DNA from: Vibrio barjaei | GTDB lineage: Bacteria > Pseudomonadota > Gammaproteobacteria > Enterobacterales > Vibrionaceae | Direction of reading: 5' to 3' | Length of the DNA: 64,000 nucleotides | Assembly (NCBI RefSeq): GCF_001639065.2 | Contig: NZ_LQXO02000026.1 | Span: 1 to 64,000 of the forward strand | Shown: positions 9,287 through 19,404 of the stretch, one piece after another | How the letters are laid out: each line of letters starts with the position of its first letter | How positions within the stretch are numbered: position 1 is the stretch's first letter | Notes under the pieces: generated by a model | Databases searched by the model: none | What the model saw: the letters and a program-made list of their open reading frames with translations, nothing else | Told to the model about the DNA's origin: nothing | Translations under genes and position numbers: made by a program

Positions 9287-9598
9287 ATGAAAGTAGACGG
9301 ATTACACAATGAAATGCAGACCATGATGTTGGAAGCGGCCAACTCAAAGCCTGCAGCAAACGCCCACCAGGTTGGTGCTAACTTTGGCGACATGCTTTCT
9401 CAAGCGGTGAATAACGTGAATGGTCTGCAAAAATCATCCGGTGATCTGCAAATGCGTTTTGACCGAGGGGATGCAGACGTATCTCTTTCTGATGTCATGA
9501 TCGCTCGAAATAAGTCTAGCGTCGCCTTTGAAGCAACCATTCAAGTGAGAAATAAGCTTGTAGAAGCTTATAAAGAACTCATGAATATGCCCGTTTAA
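9287..9598 (+). CDS. fliE: Flagellar hook-basal body protein FliE
   Basis: 103 aa, the usual FliE length. It links the MS ring to the proximal rod and is the first substrate of the export gate. The conserved C-terminal half is visible: DVSLSDVMIARNKSSVAFEA then a helix ending in YKELMNMPV. It is the first gene of the fliEFGHIJ operon behind a sigma-54 promoter, and 18 bases separate it from fliF. Confidence 0.95.
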   Translation: MKVDGLHNEMQTMMLEAANSKPAANAHQVGANFGDMLSQAVNNVNGLQKSSGDLQMRFDRGDADVSLSDVMIARNKSSVAFEATIQVRNKLVEAYKELMNMPV

Positions 9599-9616
9599 TC
9601 TAGGTAGTAAAAAGTA

Positions 9617-11365
9617 GTGGCTCAAGAAAATCATTCGACAGACGTAGCGTTAATGGATAGTGGTTCAGATACCGCAATGGTGACGAGCTCAGACATCGCC
9701 GCAGAAAGTCAAAATCCAGACATCAACGAGAAAAGCAGCTCTAAGTTTGACTTAGCCGTAGGCGATCTCGATCTTCTCAGACAAATCGTGCTAGTGCTGT
9801 CTATCTCTATTTGTGTGGCGCTCATCGTGATGTTGTTCTTCTGGGTTAAAGAGCCAGAGATGCGCCCGTTAGGCGTATATGAGACCGAAGAGCTTATTCC
9901 AGTTCTTGATTATCTTGACCAAAAGAAAGTGCAATACAAGTTAGAAGGTAATGCGTTGAGTGTTCCTGCGAGTGAATACAATAACCTCAAACTTGATATG
10001 GTGCGTGCAGGAATAAATCGGGCATCAAACACCGGAGACGATATCCTGATGCAGGATATGGGATTTGGTGTTTCTCAGCGTCTTGAACAAGAACGTCTTA
10101 AGCTAAGCCGCGAAAGGCAATTAGGCAAAGCTATCGAGCAGATGAAGCAAGTGCGCACCGCTCGTGTGCTTTTGGCACTGCCAAAACAAAGTGTTTTTGT
10201 TCGCCATAATCAAGAGGCATCCGCTTCAGTCTTTCTCACCCTAGCCACAGGCGCTGTATTAAGGCAGCAAGAAGTCGACTCCGTTGTGGATATGGTGGCG
10301 AGTGCGGTACCGGGCATGAAGCCATCACGTATTACCGTTACTGATCAGCATGGTCGCCTATTGAGTTCGGGCTCTCAAGATGCCGCTTCTATGGCGCGTC
10401 GAAAAGAGCAAGAACTAGAGCGAAATCAAGAGCAAACGCTACGTGAGAAAATTGATTCGGTATTGATTCCGATTCTTGGTTTAGGTAACTACACCGCGCA
10501 AGTTGATATTGAACTCGACTTTAGCGCCGTTGAGCAAACGCGCAAGCGCTTTGACCCAAATACGCCAGCAACTCGAAGTGAATACACCTTAGAAGACTAC
10601 AACAACGGCAATGTTGTGGCCGGTGTACCGGGTGCACTTAGCAACCAGCCACCTGCTGATGCTTCTATTCCTACCGATGTCGCGCAAATGAAAGATGGTT
10701 CAATCATGGGGCAGGGTTCAGTTCACAAAGAAGCGACACGTAACTTTGAACTCGATACCACGATTAGTCATGAGCGCAAACAAAGTGGTGTGGTAAATCG
10801 CCAGACCGTTGCGGTTGCAATCAAAAACCGTTCAAGCGTGGACCCAGATACGGGCGAGGTCACCTATCAGCCGCGTTCAGAGAGTGAACTGGCTGCAATT
10901 CGACAAGTACTTATCGGTGCCGTTGGTTTTAATGAAAACCGTGGTGATTTACTCAATGTCTTGAGTATGACGTTTGAAGAGCCTGCCGCGGATCTATTAC
11001 CAGATGTACCAATCTGGGAGCACCCTAATTTCAATGATTGGATTCGCTGGTTTGCGAGTGCCTTGGTGATCATCGTTGTGGTCTTTGTTCTAATTAGACC
11101 GGCAATGAAGAAACTGCTTAACCCGGCAGCTCAGGAAGACGACGACCAGCTTTACGGTCCAGATGGTCTGCCGCTTGGCGCTGATGGTGAAACCAGCTTG
11201 ATCGGTACTGATATTGACGGCAGTGAGTTGTTCGAGTTTAGTACCGGTATTGACCTACCAAACCTACACAAAGATGAAGATGTGCTTAAAGCAGTGCGAG
11301 CGCTGGTGGCGAACGAACCAGAACTAGCTGCACAAGTTGTTAAAAATTGGATGGCTGAAAACTAA
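9617..11365 (+). CDS. fliF: Flagellar MS-ring protein FliF
   Basis: 582 aa, GTG start. FliF oligomerises into the MS ring that houses the export gate and carries FliG. Two membrane segments are seen, at about residues 56-76 (IVLVLSISICVALIVMLFFW) and about 478-498. They flank a periplasmic region with ring-building motifs and the beta-collar segment. The acidic C-terminal tail after the second segment is the FliG-binding part. The acidic N-terminal cytoplasmic extension before the first segment is typical of Vibrio. The stop overlaps the fliG ATG by one base. Confidence 0.96.
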   Translation: MAQENHSTDVALMDSGSDTAMVTSSDIAAESQNPDINEKSSSKFDLAVGDLDLLRQIVLVLSISICVALIVMLFFWVKEPEMRPLGVYETEELIPVLDYLDQKKVQYKLEGNALSVPASEYNNLKLDMVRAGINRASNTGDDILMQDMGFGVSQRLEQERLKLSRERQLGKAIEQMKQVRTARVLLALPKQSVFVRHNQEASASVFLTLATGAVLRQQEVDSVVDMVASAVPGMKPSRITVTDQHGRLLSSGSQDAASMARRKEQELERNQEQTLREKIDSVLIPILGLGNYTAQVDIELDFSAVEQTRKRFDPNTPATRSEYTLEDYNNGNVVAGVPGALSNQPPADASIPTDVAQMKDGSIMGQGSVHKEATRNFELDTTISHERKQSGVVNRQTVAVAIKNRSSVDPDTGEVTYQPRSESELAAIRQVLIGAVGFNENRGDLLNVLSMTFEEPAADLLPDVPIWEHPNFNDWIRWFASALVIIVVVFVLIRPAMKKLLNPAAQEDDDQLYGPDGLPLGADGETSLIGTDIDGSELFEFSTGIDLPNLHKDEDVLKAVRALVANEPELAAQVVKNWMAEN

Positions 11366-12417
11366 TGGCAAATGAGATCGTGGCAGCAAATGGCGGCCAA
11401 CTTGCAGAAACCAGTGTCGACATTTCTAGCATTGGTGGAGATGAAAAAGCGGCTATTTTGCTACTCAGTTTGAATGAATCCGACGCGGCCAGCATCATTC
11501 GTCATCTTGAACCTAAACAAGTTCAGCGTGTAGGTAGTGCTATGGCGAAAGCCAGCGATCTGAGCCAAGATAAAGTGGGGGCGGTTCACCGCGCCTTCTT
11601 AGAAGATATCCAAAAGTACACCAATATTGGTATGGGTAGTGAAGACTTCATGCGCAATACTTTGGTAGCTGCGCTAGGTGAAGATAAAGCCAACAACCTT
11701 GTGGACCAAATCCTTCTGGGCACGGGCTCCAAAGGTTTGGATTCATTGAAATGGATGGACCCACGTCAAGTTGCCAGCATCATTGTCAACGAACACCCAC
11801 AAATTCAAACGATCGTACTTTCTTACTTGGAAGCTGATCAATCGGCAGAAATTCTTTCTCAGTTCCCTGAGAGAGTTCGTCTTGATTTGATGATGCGTAT
11901 TGCGAACTTGGAAGAAGTTCAGCCGTCTGCTTTAGCAGAACTGAACGAGATCATGGAGAAGCAGTTCGCAGGCCAAGCAGGAGCTCAAGCGGCGAAAATT
12001 GGCGGCCTGAAGGCGGCAGCGGAGATCATGAACTACCTCGACAACAACGTCGAAGGGATTCTTATGGATCAAATTCGCGACCAAGACGAAGATATGGCGA
12101 CTCAGATTCAAGATCTTATGTTTGTATTCGAGAACCTTATCGAAGTGGACGACCAAGGTATCCAAAAGCTGCTTAGAGATGTGCCGCAAGATGTGTTGCA
12201 ACGTGCTCTTAAAGGAGCCGATGATGCGCTTAAAGAGAAGATTTTCGACAACATGTCGAAACGTGCTGCTGACATGATGCGTGAAGATATTGAGGCAATG
12301 CCGCCAGTACGTGTTGCTGATGTAGAAACGGCACAGAAAGAAATTCTCACGATTGCTAGACGAATGGCGGACAACGGTGAGCTGATGCTTTCTGGTGGCG
12401 CAGATGAGTTCCTATAA
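11365..12417 (+). CDS. fliG: Flagellar motor switch protein FliG
   Basis: 350 aa C-ring protein that couples stator force to the MS ring. N-terminal, middle (with the EHPQ FliM-contact motif in NEHPQIQTIVLSYL) and C-terminal charged-helix domains are all present at normal length. In Vibrio the C-terminal domain interacts with the sodium stator PomA. Translationally coupled to fliF; a 55-base gap to fliH contains no terminator. Confidence 0.97.
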   Translation: MANEIVAANGGQLAETSVDISSIGGDEKAAILLLSLNESDAASIIRHLEPKQVQRVGSAMAKASDLSQDKVGAVHRAFLEDIQKYTNIGMGSEDFMRNTLVAALGEDKANNLVDQILLGTGSKGLDSLKWMDPRQVASIIVNEHPQIQTIVLSYLEADQSAEILSQFPERVRLDLMMRIANLEEVQPSALAELNEIMEKQFAGQAGAQAAKIGGLKAAAEIMNYLDNNVEGILMDQIRDQDEDMATQIQDLMFVFENLIEVDDQGIQKLLRDVPQDVLQRALKGADDALKEKIFDNMSKRAADMMREDIEAMPPVRVADVETAQKEILTIARRMADNGELMLSGGADEFL

Positions 12418-12472
12418 AAATTCATAACATATTCACTTAGAACACTTTCTGAAGAATAAAAGGGAAGGCTTG

Positions 12473-13273
12473 ATGTCTGGAGATAGAAAACGTGGCTTTT
12501 TGCGTCCGTCAGAAGACAATACCATAGAGTCTGCTCATTCTTGGGGGTTACCAGATTACACCTCTCAAACTAATCAACATGCCAAAGAAACTGCGCTGAA
12601 CTACGATCCTGGCTGGGCTCCTCTAGAAGAAGCACCAGCTGAAGAAGAGCCTCTGATGCTCACTGAAGAACAGATTGAGCAGATCAAACAAGGTGCTTAT
12701 CAAGAGGGCTTGTTCCAAGGCCAAGAAGCCGGTTTTAAGCAAGGCTACGACAAAGGCAAGGACGAGGGGACTCAAGCAGGACATGCAGAGGGACTTGAGT
12801 TAGGCAAAGCGGAAGGCGTTGCTGCGGGTGAAGAGTACATTAAGCAGCAGGTTGAAGTCTTCATGAACATGGCGAACCAATTTGCTCAACCGTTAGAGCT
12901 AATGAACAACCAAGTTGAAAAACAATTGGTCGACATGGTGCTCGCGTTGACTAAGGAAGTGGTGCATGTTGAGGTACAAACCAATTCGCAAGTCATTCTC
13001 GATACCGTTAAGCAATCGGTCGACGCGTTACCGATTGTGGGTCATGCAATTACGTTAAAACTTCATCCGGCTGATGTTGATATTATCCGTGCCGCTTATG
13101 GTGATGAAGAGCTTGATATTCGCAATTGGACGCTTGTTATTGAACCGTCACTCAATCGTGGTGATGTATTTATCGAAGCGGGTGAATCGAGCGTGAGTTA
13201 CAAACTCGAAGAGCGCGTGAAAAGCGTATTACAAAGTTTTTGTGGGACCAATCGCCATCAGGGAGGCGAGTGA
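12473..13273 (+). CDS. fliH: Flagellar export ATPase regulator FliH
   Basis: 266 aa from ATG 12473 (TTG 12470 is also in frame). The upstream GGGAAGG at 12462-12468 is close for either start. FliH dimers hold FliI and dock it to the C-ring. The protein has an acidic N-terminus, then a helix with repeated GxxxG-type spacing ([20 protein letters not shown] and onward, about 75-120), a FliH hallmark, then the C-terminal domain resembling V-ATPase subunit E. Overlaps fliI. Confidence 0.93.
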   Translation: MSGDRKRGFLRPSEDNTIESAHSWGLPDYTSQTNQHAKETALNYDPGWAPLEEAPAEEEPLMLTEEQIEQIKQGAYQEGLFQGQEAGFKQGYDKGKDEGTQAGHAEGLELGKAEGVAAGEEYIKQQVEVFMNMANQFAQPLELMNNQVEKQLVDMVLALTKEVVHVEVQTNSQVILDTVKQSVDALPIVGHAITLKLHPADVDIIRAAYGDEELDIRNWTLVIEPSLNRGDVFIEAGESSVSYKLEERVKSVLQSFCGTNRHQGGE

Positions 13274-14595
13274 TGCAAGCACTTGCCGAGCGACTGGCCA
13301 ATTACAAAATTGAAGGGCATAAGTCTCGCGCGATTGCGTCTGGCAAATTGGTTCGTGTTGTTGGATTAACGCTCGAAGCCGTCGGTTGCAAAGCGCCCAT
13401 TGGTAGTGTGTGTAAAGTGGAAACCATGCACGGCGAAATGGACGCTGAAGTGGTAGGTTTCTCCGGTGAACATTTGTACCTGATGCCAAGTGAACAGATT
13501 ACCGGTGTGCTTCCTGGCGCTCGGGTAACGCCAATGACTTCTGATGCTGGACTTCCAGTGGGAATGGAACTACTCGGTCGAGTTATTGATGGCGTGGGGA
13601 ACCCACTTGATGGACTGGGTGAAATCTATACAGATAAACGCGCGTCGTTCAATGCAGAGCCTATCAACCCACTAGCACGCAAACCTATTTCCGAACCACT
13701 TGATGTTGGCCTTAAAGCCATTAATGGCTTACTGACCGTTGGCAAAGGCCAGCGTATTGGTCTTTTTGCAGGTTCAGGTGTTGGTAAGTCGGTCACGCTA
13801 GGTATGATGACCCGTGGTACAACGGCACAAGTGGTTGTGGTGGGACTGATTGGTGAACGTGGCCGAGAAGTTAAAGAATTTATCGAAGAGATTCTAGGGA
13901 CATCGGGTCGTGAGCGTTCGGTGGTCGTTGCAGCACCGGCTGATGCGTCACCACTTATGCGTTTGAAAGGCTGTCAAACCGCTTTAACCATTGCTGAGTA
14001 CTTCCGTGATCAAGGGCTTGATGTCTTACTCCTAATGGACTCGTTAACTCGTTTTGCGCAGGCGCAGCGTGAGATTGCGCTTTCAGTAGGTGAGCCACCT
14101 GCGACCAAAGGTTATCCGCCGTCGGTCTTTGCCAAGCTCCCTGCTTTAGTTGAGCGTGCGGGCAACGGCGATGTGAATCAAGGCTCCATTACTGCGTTCT
14201 TCACTGTGCTTACCGAAGGGGATGACTTACAAGATCCTATCGCTGATGCGGCGAGGGCGATTTTGGATGGTCATATCGTGCTGTCTCGTGAAATGGCAGA
14301 TGCTGGTCACTATCCGGCCATTGATGTAGAAAAATCGGTGAGTCGTGTCATGCCACAAATTACCGATGATCAACATGTACTAATGTCTAAAGCTGTTAGG
14401 CAGGTGCTATCGGTTTGCCGCAAAAATCAAGATCTGGTCTCCATCGGTGCTTACAAACCTGGAACCGACCCTGCTATTGATAGCGCCTTTACGCTCAAAC
14501 CTAAACTTGACCAGTATTTACAACAAAGTATGCGTGAAACTGTGCCATACGATATGTGTTTGGGTATGCTCAAGCAACTGTTGCAGGTAAACTGA
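13273..14595 (+). CDS. fliI: Flagellum-specific ATPase FliI
   Basis: 440 aa F1-beta-like ATPase that energises export with FliH and FliJ. Walker A is AGSGVGKS (about residues 166-173), with [13 protein letters not shown] and the Walker B strand [17 protein letters not shown] as in the family. I start at ATG 13273, which overlaps the fliH stop by one base and has GGGAGG at 13261-13266. The open frame extends 33 bases upstream inside fliH without a ribosome-binding site. Confidence 0.96.
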   Translation: MQALAERLANYKIEGHKSRAIASGKLVRVVGLTLEAVGCKAPIGSVCKVETMHGEMDAEVVGFSGEHLYLMPSEQITGVLPGARVTPMTSDAGLPVGMELLGRVIDGVGNPLDGLGEIYTDKRASFNAEPINPLARKPISEPLDVGLKAINGLLTVGKGQRIGLFAGSGVGKSVTLGMMTRGTTAQVVVVGLIGERGREVKEFIEEILGTSGRERSVVVAAPADASPLMRLKGCQTALTIAEYFRDQGLDVLLLMDSLTRFAQAQREIALSVGEPPATKGYPPSVFAKLPALVERAGNGDVNQGSITAFFTVLTEGDDLQDPIADAARAILDGHIVLSREMADAGHYPAIDVEKSVSRVMPQITDDQHVLMSKAVRQVLSVCRKNQDLVSIGAYKPGTDPAIDSAFTLKPKLDQYLQQSMRETVPYDMCLGMLKQLLQVN

Positions 14596-14602
14596 TTCGG
14601 TT

Positions 14603-15046
14603 ATGGATAATGCTCTCGATTTTCTTCTAGAACAAGCCAAAGACAGCGAGCAACAAGCGGTGTTAGCTCTCAACAAAGCACTATCAGAGCTCGAAGACTA
14701 TTACAACCAAGTAAGGCAAATTGAGCAGTATCGCCTGGATTACTGTAACCAGCTTGTAGAGCGTGGTAAAGGAGGACTGACGGCGAGTGAGTATGGTCAC
14801 CTAAATCGTTTTTTGACACAGCTAGATGAGACGTTAACCAAGCAAAAATCCGCAGAAAGTCACTTCAAACAACAGGTCGAAGACTGCCAAGACTACTGGC
14901 ACAACACTCGTAAACAACGTCGTTCCTATGAGTGGCTTATCGATAAAAAAGCCACAGAGAAACAACTGCAAGAACAAAAGCTTGAGCAAAAGCAGATGGA
15001 TGAGTTTTCTAATCTGCTTTTCGCTCGTCGTCGCTCTGCTCGTTAA
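14603..15046 (+). CDS. fliJ: Flagellar export protein FliJ
   Basis: 147 aa, a single long coiled coil rich in Gln, Lys and Glu, like the gamma subunit of F1. FliJ sits in the FliI hexamer and contacts FlhA. It begins 7 bases after fliI and closes the fliEFGHIJ unit. The identification rests on position, length and coiled-coil pattern, since FliJ has few conserved residues. Confidence 0.9.
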   Translation: MDNALDFLLEQAKDSEQQAVLALNKALSELEDYYNQVRQIEQYRLDYCNQLVERGKGGLTASEYGHLNRFLTQLDETLTKQKSAESHFKQQVEDCQDYWHNTRKQRRSYEWLIDKKATEKQLQEQKLEQKQMDEFSNLLFARRRSAR

Positions 15047-15073
15047 CCCTATCCTTAAGTAAAATTTACGCTT

Positions 15074-15090
15074 CGGTACAAATTTTGCAT
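15074..15090 (+). promoter_or_regulatory. Probable sigma-54 promoter of the fliK operon
   Basis: CGGTACAAATTTTGCA has GG at 15075-15076 and GC at 15087-15088, exactly 10 bases apart. The -12 half TTGCA is perfect. The -24 half (CGGTAC against TGGCAC) has two changes. It sits about 78 bases before fliK in the only sizeable gap between fliJ and flhB. Confidence 0.6.
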
Positions 15091-15166
15091 CGTTAGATGA
15101 CATAACTGTAAGCGGCGGCATTTTGCCACCTAGCGTATTTAACTCTTCTTTACGGGCCTTAATGGA

Positions 15167-16957
15167 ATGAGTCTGGCAATTACTAACAACAGTATTTCAG
15201 CGACACCAAATGCTAAGTCTAGTGACAAAACCACCTTGGTCGATTCCGTCGATAACGCGGAAGAACAGGGCTTTTTTGATAAGCTTAAAAGCGCAATTTC
15301 TTCAGAAAATACTGAGGAAAACCAAAAGGTTGAAGGAAAAAAGCTAGGAGATAAGGTGACGTCGAATTCGACGGGCGCTTTATTGGAAGATGGTGCTGAA
15401 GTAAGTGGTGAGGTAGGAAAAGCTACTGAGACCACTAAGTCTTCACAAGACGCCTCAACGGTAGTAAAGAGTCAGGCGAGTGATGAAGATGCGGAGGGCG
15501 CGGAAGATAAGGGCGTCAAAAAAATGGCGGCGACCGGAGGTGCTATAGCTGTTAGCGATGAGACGCTTCGCTCGGATTCTCAAGGCAGTGGTGTCGAAGC
15601 CAAAAAAACCGTGAATGACAGTGCTGAATTGCTCAATCGTTTAGATGAATCGAATAGTGCGTTAAAACCCAAATCAACGTCAGTTGAGTCTCAAGATGAA
15701 GCCAAATTAGCAGGAGCCGCGATATTAGGGGCTGCGACTGTAAACGCTCAAAGCACTCAAACGACGAATCAAGTCGATGGAAGCGTAGCATCAATGAGTG
15801 GCGACGGCTCGTCATTAGAGAAACAAAGCAAAAATGCTCTCGCTGCTGATGGAGTTACCAATGACGCTACCGCAGAAGAAATGGCGGCTGGAGTCGTGGC
15901 ACTTTCAGCGTCTCAGGGTAATCCTTCGCAAAGTGGGTCTACGTCACATAACCCTACACAAGGTAGTGCTTCGGTTTCTAGCAATAACCTCGAAGGGTCG
16001 AATACATCTAAGGCGGTCGCTGCAGGAGCGGCAGCACATTTAACGTCTGGCCAAGAAGCGAAAACAACCACGGTTGATGGGGACACAAAAGCTAGCATAC
16101 AAAACCAGATTGCCTGGTCTAAGCCTGATGCAGAGCATGGCAGCAAATTGGACGCCAAAACTCTAGCAGCGACGGCTTTTACTGCAGATAAGCTGCATTC
16201 GAGTACGAGTCAAAGTGCCGCTATGGCGACGTCGGCGACGCACGCAACAGCAGTGCCATTACATAGTGCAAGTCAAGCTGGCTCAGAAGGCGCGATGACT
16301 GCGAGTGTATTAGCAGCTAATGCGGCCAAAACAAGTAACAGTGCCAATAATCCATCGTTAACCTCGGGCAGTGCGAGTTTAGCTGGCGTGCAAAAACAAA
16401 AAGGAGCAGCTGGCCTTGGACAAGCAAATGACGGCTCTGCCGGCATAACGCATGCAGCTGCAGGCGTGACTGCTAATCAACTGCGAGCTGAGCAATCACA
16501 AGCACCTGCAAACGTACAGTCGCCTTTGGTACTCACTAAAGAGAACGCGAGTGACCAAGTGGCAGAGCGCGTTCAAATGATGATGGCGAAAAACTTGAAG
16601 CATGTGGATATTCGTTTAGATCCACCAGACTTAGGTCGAATGCAAATTCGCATGAGTTTAAATAATGATTCTGCAACGGTGCATTTTACGGTTCAAAACC
16701 AACAAACGCGCGATATGGTTGATCAAGCGATGCCAAGGCTTCGTGAAATGCTGTCTCAACAAGGGATTCAACTGGCGGATTCGTCGGTTCAGCAACAGAG
16801 TCAAGGTCAGCAACAACGTCATGCTTCTCACGAGTCTAGTGGCTCTGGCTCTCAGTCTGGTAGTCAGTCGAATCATGGTGTCGATGATACTGAAGAAAGC
16901 GTAAGCTTGAACGTGAATGTTGCCAATAAAAAAGATGGTATTAGTTACTACGCCTAA
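15167..16957 (+). CDS. fliK: Flagellar hook-length control protein FliK
   Basis: 596 aa molecular ruler that measures the hook and switches export specificity through FlhB. The first 440 residues are low-complexity Ser/Ala/Thr/Gln/Gly sequence. The conserved C-terminal domain (about 450-540) shows LDPPDLGRMQIRMSLNNDSA and a following amphipathic helix. It ends in a Gln/Ser-rich tail. Only the C-terminal domain supports homology. The ATG at 15167 has a poor ribosome-binding site. Confidence 0.93.
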   Translation: MSLAITNNSISATPNAKSSDKTTLVDSVDNAEEQGFFDKLKSAISSENTEENQKVEGKKLGDKVTSNSTGALLEDGAEVSGEVGKATETTKSSQDASTVVKSQASDEDAEGAEDKGVKKMAATGGAIAVSDETLRSDSQGSGVEAKKTVNDSAELLNRLDESNSALKPKSTSVESQDEAKLAGAAILGAATVNAQSTQTTNQVDGSVASMSGDGSSLEKQSKNALAADGVTNDATAEEMAAGVVALSASQGNPSQSGSTSHNPTQGSASVSSNNLEGSNTSKAVAAGAAAHLTSGQEAKTTTVDGDTKASIQNQIAWSKPDAEHGSKLDAKTLAATAFTADKLHSSTSQSAAMATSATHATAVPLHSASQAGSEGAMTASVLAANAAKTSNSANNPSLTSGSASLAGVQKQKGAAGLGQANDGSAGITHAAAGVTANQLRAEQSQAPANVQSPLVLTKENASDQVAERVQMMMAKNLKHVDIRLDPPDLGRMQIRMSLNNDSATVHFTVQNQQTRDMVDQAMPRLREMLSQQGIQLADSSVQQQSQGQQQRHASHESSGSGSQSGSQSNHGVDDTEESVSLNVNVANKKDGISYYA

Positions 16958-16990
16958 GGCGAGTAATCTCATGGAAAATAGAAGAACACA

Positions 16991-17485
16991 ATGGCAGAAG
17001 AGACTTTAGAACAACCTAAGAACAACAAAAAACTGTTGTTCATAATTATCGCGGCGTTGGTGCTATTGCTGGCTGCTGGTAGTGTTGCCTATTGGTTGCT
17101 TGGCTCTGAAGAGACGTCAGTAAGTGCACCAGTGGCACAAAGCGGCGCAGCAGCGGTGACAGTCGACCCAATCTCGTATGTGAATATCGCCCAACCATTT
17201 ATCTTTAATGCCACTGGTAAACAACGCGATCGTGTTGTTCAGATCAAAGCACAGCTTATGGTGCGCGGCCTAGATAACGAAGAAGTGGCGCGTTATCACT
17301 CCCCTTTAATTGAAAGTACATTGCTGTCGACGTTTGCGTCGGCGACGGTTGAGCAACTACGCAGCACGAATGGCCGCGTTGAATTACGTGACCAAGCTAC
17401 CGCGGATGTTCAAGCCAGTTTGTCTCAGGTTGTCGGTAAGCCTGTAGTCGAAAGAGTGTTATTTACCGATTTTGTAATCCAGTAG
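16991..17485 (+). CDS. fliL: Flagellar basal body-associated protein FliL
   Basis: 164 aa inner-membrane protein with one transmembrane segment at about residues 14-36 and a periplasmic stomatin-like domain. FliL forms rings around the stators; in Vibrio alginolyticus it supports motor function under load. It starts the dense run fliL-fliM-fliN-fliO-fliP-fliQ-fliR-flhB, in which gaps never exceed about 20 bases. Confidence 0.95.
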   Translation: MAEETLEQPKNNKKLLFIIIAALVLLLAAGSVAYWLLGSEETSVSAPVAQSGAAAVTVDPISYVNIAQPFIFNATGKQRDRVVQIKAQLMVRGLDNEEVARYHSPLIESTLLSTFASATVEQLRSTNGRVELRDQATADVQASLSQVVGKPVVERVLFTDFVIQ

Positions 17486-17492
17486 GTATTGT

Positions 17493-18542
17493 GTGACCGA
17501 TTTATTAAGCCAAGACGAAATTGATGCGCTTCTCCATGGAGTAGACGATGTCGATGAAGTTGAAGATGAGTTAGATCAAGACCCCAATGATGTGGTGCAT
17601 TTTGACTTCTCGTCGCAAGACCGCATTGTTCGTGGTCGAATGCCTACGCTCGAGCTTATCAATGAACGTTTTGCGCGCCATATGCGAATCAGCTTATTCA
17701 ATATGTTGCGAAAAACCGCTGAAGTGTCGATTAACGGCGTTCAGATGATGAAGTTTGGTGAGTACCAAAACACCTTATACGTGCCAACGAGCTTGAACAT
17801 GGTACGTTTTAGACCGCTAAAAGGGACCGCTCTCATTACTATGGAAGCTCGTTTGGTCTTTATTTTGGTAGAGAACTTCTTTGGTGGCGACGGCCGTTTT
17901 CATGCCAAGATTGAGGGTCGAGAATTTACCCCAACAGAGCGCCGTATCATTCAGTTGTTGATGAAAACCGTTTTCGAAGACTATAAGGAAGCGTGGTCGC
18001 CAGTTATGGGGGTTGAGTTTGAGTATTTGGACTCAGAAGTGAACCCTAGCATGGCGAATATTGTCAGCCCAACCGAAGTTATTGTGGTCAGCTCGTTCCA
18101 TATCGAAGTGGATGGCGGTGGTGGTGATTTCCACGTAGTGATGCCGTACTCTATGGTAGAGCCTATTCGCGAATTACTCGATGCAGGTGTCCAGTCGGAT
18201 AAGATGGAAACCGATGTCCGTTGGAGTAGTGCCTTGCGTGAAGAAATCATGGATGTTCCGGTGAACTTCCGTGTAAACCTGTTAGAAAAAGACGTATCAC
18301 TTCGCGATCTTATGGAGTTGCAAGCCGGAGATATCATTCCTATCGATATGCCGGAAAATGCCACCATGTTTGTCGAGGAATTGCCGACGTTCAGAGTGAA
18401 GATGGGACGAACTGGCGAGAAAGTTGCCGTACAAATTTCCGAAAAAATAAGACGCCCAGATGTAGTGAAAACCGACTTAGCTTTCCTTGGTAAGGATATT
18501 ATGGCTGAGTTGGAACATGTGGAAGACGCAGACGAAGAATAA
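17493..18542 (+). CDS. fliM: Flagellar motor switch protein FliM
   Basis: 349 aa C-ring protein, GTG start, beginning MTDLLSQDEIDALLHG. Residues 6-14 (SQDEIDALL) are the known CheY-P docking peptide. The middle domain (about 50-230) is CheC-like, with the GGxG signature around FFGGDGRF, and the C-terminal SpoA domain (about 260-330) pairs with FliN. Seven bases separate it from fliL. Confidence 0.97.
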   Translation: MTDLLSQDEIDALLHGVDDVDEVEDELDQDPNDVVHFDFSSQDRIVRGRMPTLELINERFARHMRISLFNMLRKTAEVSINGVQMMKFGEYQNTLYVPTSLNMVRFRPLKGTALITMEARLVFILVENFFGGDGRFHAKIEGREFTPTERRIIQLLMKTVFEDYKEAWSPVMGVEFEYLDSEVNPSMANIVSPTEVIVVSSFHIEVDGGGGDFHVVMPYSMVEPIRELLDAGVQSDKMETDVRWSSALREEIMDVPVNFRVNLLEKDVSLRDLMELQAGDIIPIDMPENATMFVEELPTFRVKMGRTGEKVAVQISEKIRRPDVVKTDLAFLGKDIMAELEHVEDADEE

Positions 18543-18560
18543 CCAGAGTAGATATAAATA

Positions 18561-18971
18561 ATGACGATTAGTGACGACCAAAAACTTGCAGACGAATGGG
18601 CAGCCGCTTTGGGTGAAGATCCAATGGCACCCGAAATTGATGTGGATGAAGTACTCGCCGCACCACTGGACGAACTGCAAGACTCGCCAGCGCCGATTTC
18701 AGAGGATGAGCGTCGTAAACTGGATACGATTATGGATATTCCAGTGACCATCTCTATGGAAGTTGGCCGTTCACAAATTAGTATCCGCAACCTACTACAA
18801 CTGAACCAAGGTTCGGTGGTGGAATTAGACCGTATTGCCGGTGAATCACTTGATGTCATGGTGAATGGTACCTTGATTGCCCATGGTGAAGTGGTTGTAG
18901 TAAACGACAAGTTTGGTATTCGTTTGACGGATGTCATCAGTCAAACCGAGCGAATTAAGAAGTTACGTTAA
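18561..18971 (+). CDS. fliN: Flagellar motor switch protein FliN
   Basis: 136 aa. An acidic N-terminal extension (about 1-55) precedes a SpoA domain (about 58-134) with IPVTISMEVGRSQISIRNLL and the C-terminal GIRLTDVIS strand. FliN forms the base of the C-ring and captures FliH-FliI cargo complexes. The stop is two bases before the fliO ATG. Confidence 0.96.
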   Translation: MTISDDQKLADEWAAALGEDPMAPEIDVDEVLAAPLDELQDSPAPISEDERRKLDTIMDIPVTISMEVGRSQISIRNLLQLNQGSVVELDRIAGESLDVMVNGTLIAHGEVVVVNDKFGIRLTDVISQTERIKKLR

Positions 18972-18972
18972 T

Positions 18973-19404
18973 ATGGCGATAAAGCTTTTGTCTAAAGTTC
19001 TGCTAGTGGCAGCTTCAGTGGGAGGGGCTTCGACGGCGGTTGCCTCTCAAGAGAATGCTCCACTAAGCGCTTCTGGCTCTCCATTTGACCTAGCGACTAC
19101 GCTAGGTTCTTTAGTGTTAGTCATTCTAATAATTCTTGGTTTGGCATGGGTGTTAAAACGCATGAAAGTGCCCTCGTTGGTCAATCAGCAAGGGCTTAAG
19201 ATTGTTAGGCAAATTCCGGTCGGGACAAAAGAACGTATTGCTATAGTGCAGGCGGGCGAAGAGCAGTTTTTGGTGGGCATTACCTCGCAGTCGATTCAGC
19301 TCATTTCAAAGCTGGAGACACCACTAGAGGAAGCCGACACAGCTCAACCTGCGTTTGCTGCGCAGCTATCGAAATTGATGAAGAAACCGAATTCCCATGA
19401 CTAA
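18973..19404 (+). CDS. fliO: Flagellar biosynthesis protein FliO
   Basis: 143 aa from ATG 18973. FliO assists assembly of the FliP ring of the export gate. A signal-like hydrophobic N-terminus ([21 protein letters not shown]) is followed by one membrane segment at about residues 40-60 ([17 protein letters not shown]) and a cytoplasmic domain. The frame extends 42 bases upstream into fliN but without a ribosome-binding site. It overlaps fliP by 8 bases. Confidence 0.9.
   Translation: MAIKLLSKVLLVAASVGGASTAVASQENAPLSASGSPFDLATTLGSLVLVILIILGLAWVLKRMKVPSLVNQQGLKIVRQIPVGTKERIAIVQAGEEQFLVGITSQSIQLISKLETPLEEADTAQPAFAAQLSKLMKKPNSHD

Noticed and set aside
15167..16500. FliK N-terminal region as a frameshifted or foreign segment
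   Set aside because: The low-complexity Ser/Ala/Gln sequence is normal for FliK rulers and the frame is continuous into the conserved C-terminal domain.
17981..18937. 318-codon open frame antisense to fliM and fliN
   Set aside because: It lies wholly opposite two certain flagellar genes, is Ser/Thr/Ile-rich without a recognisable domain, and has no ribosome-binding site.
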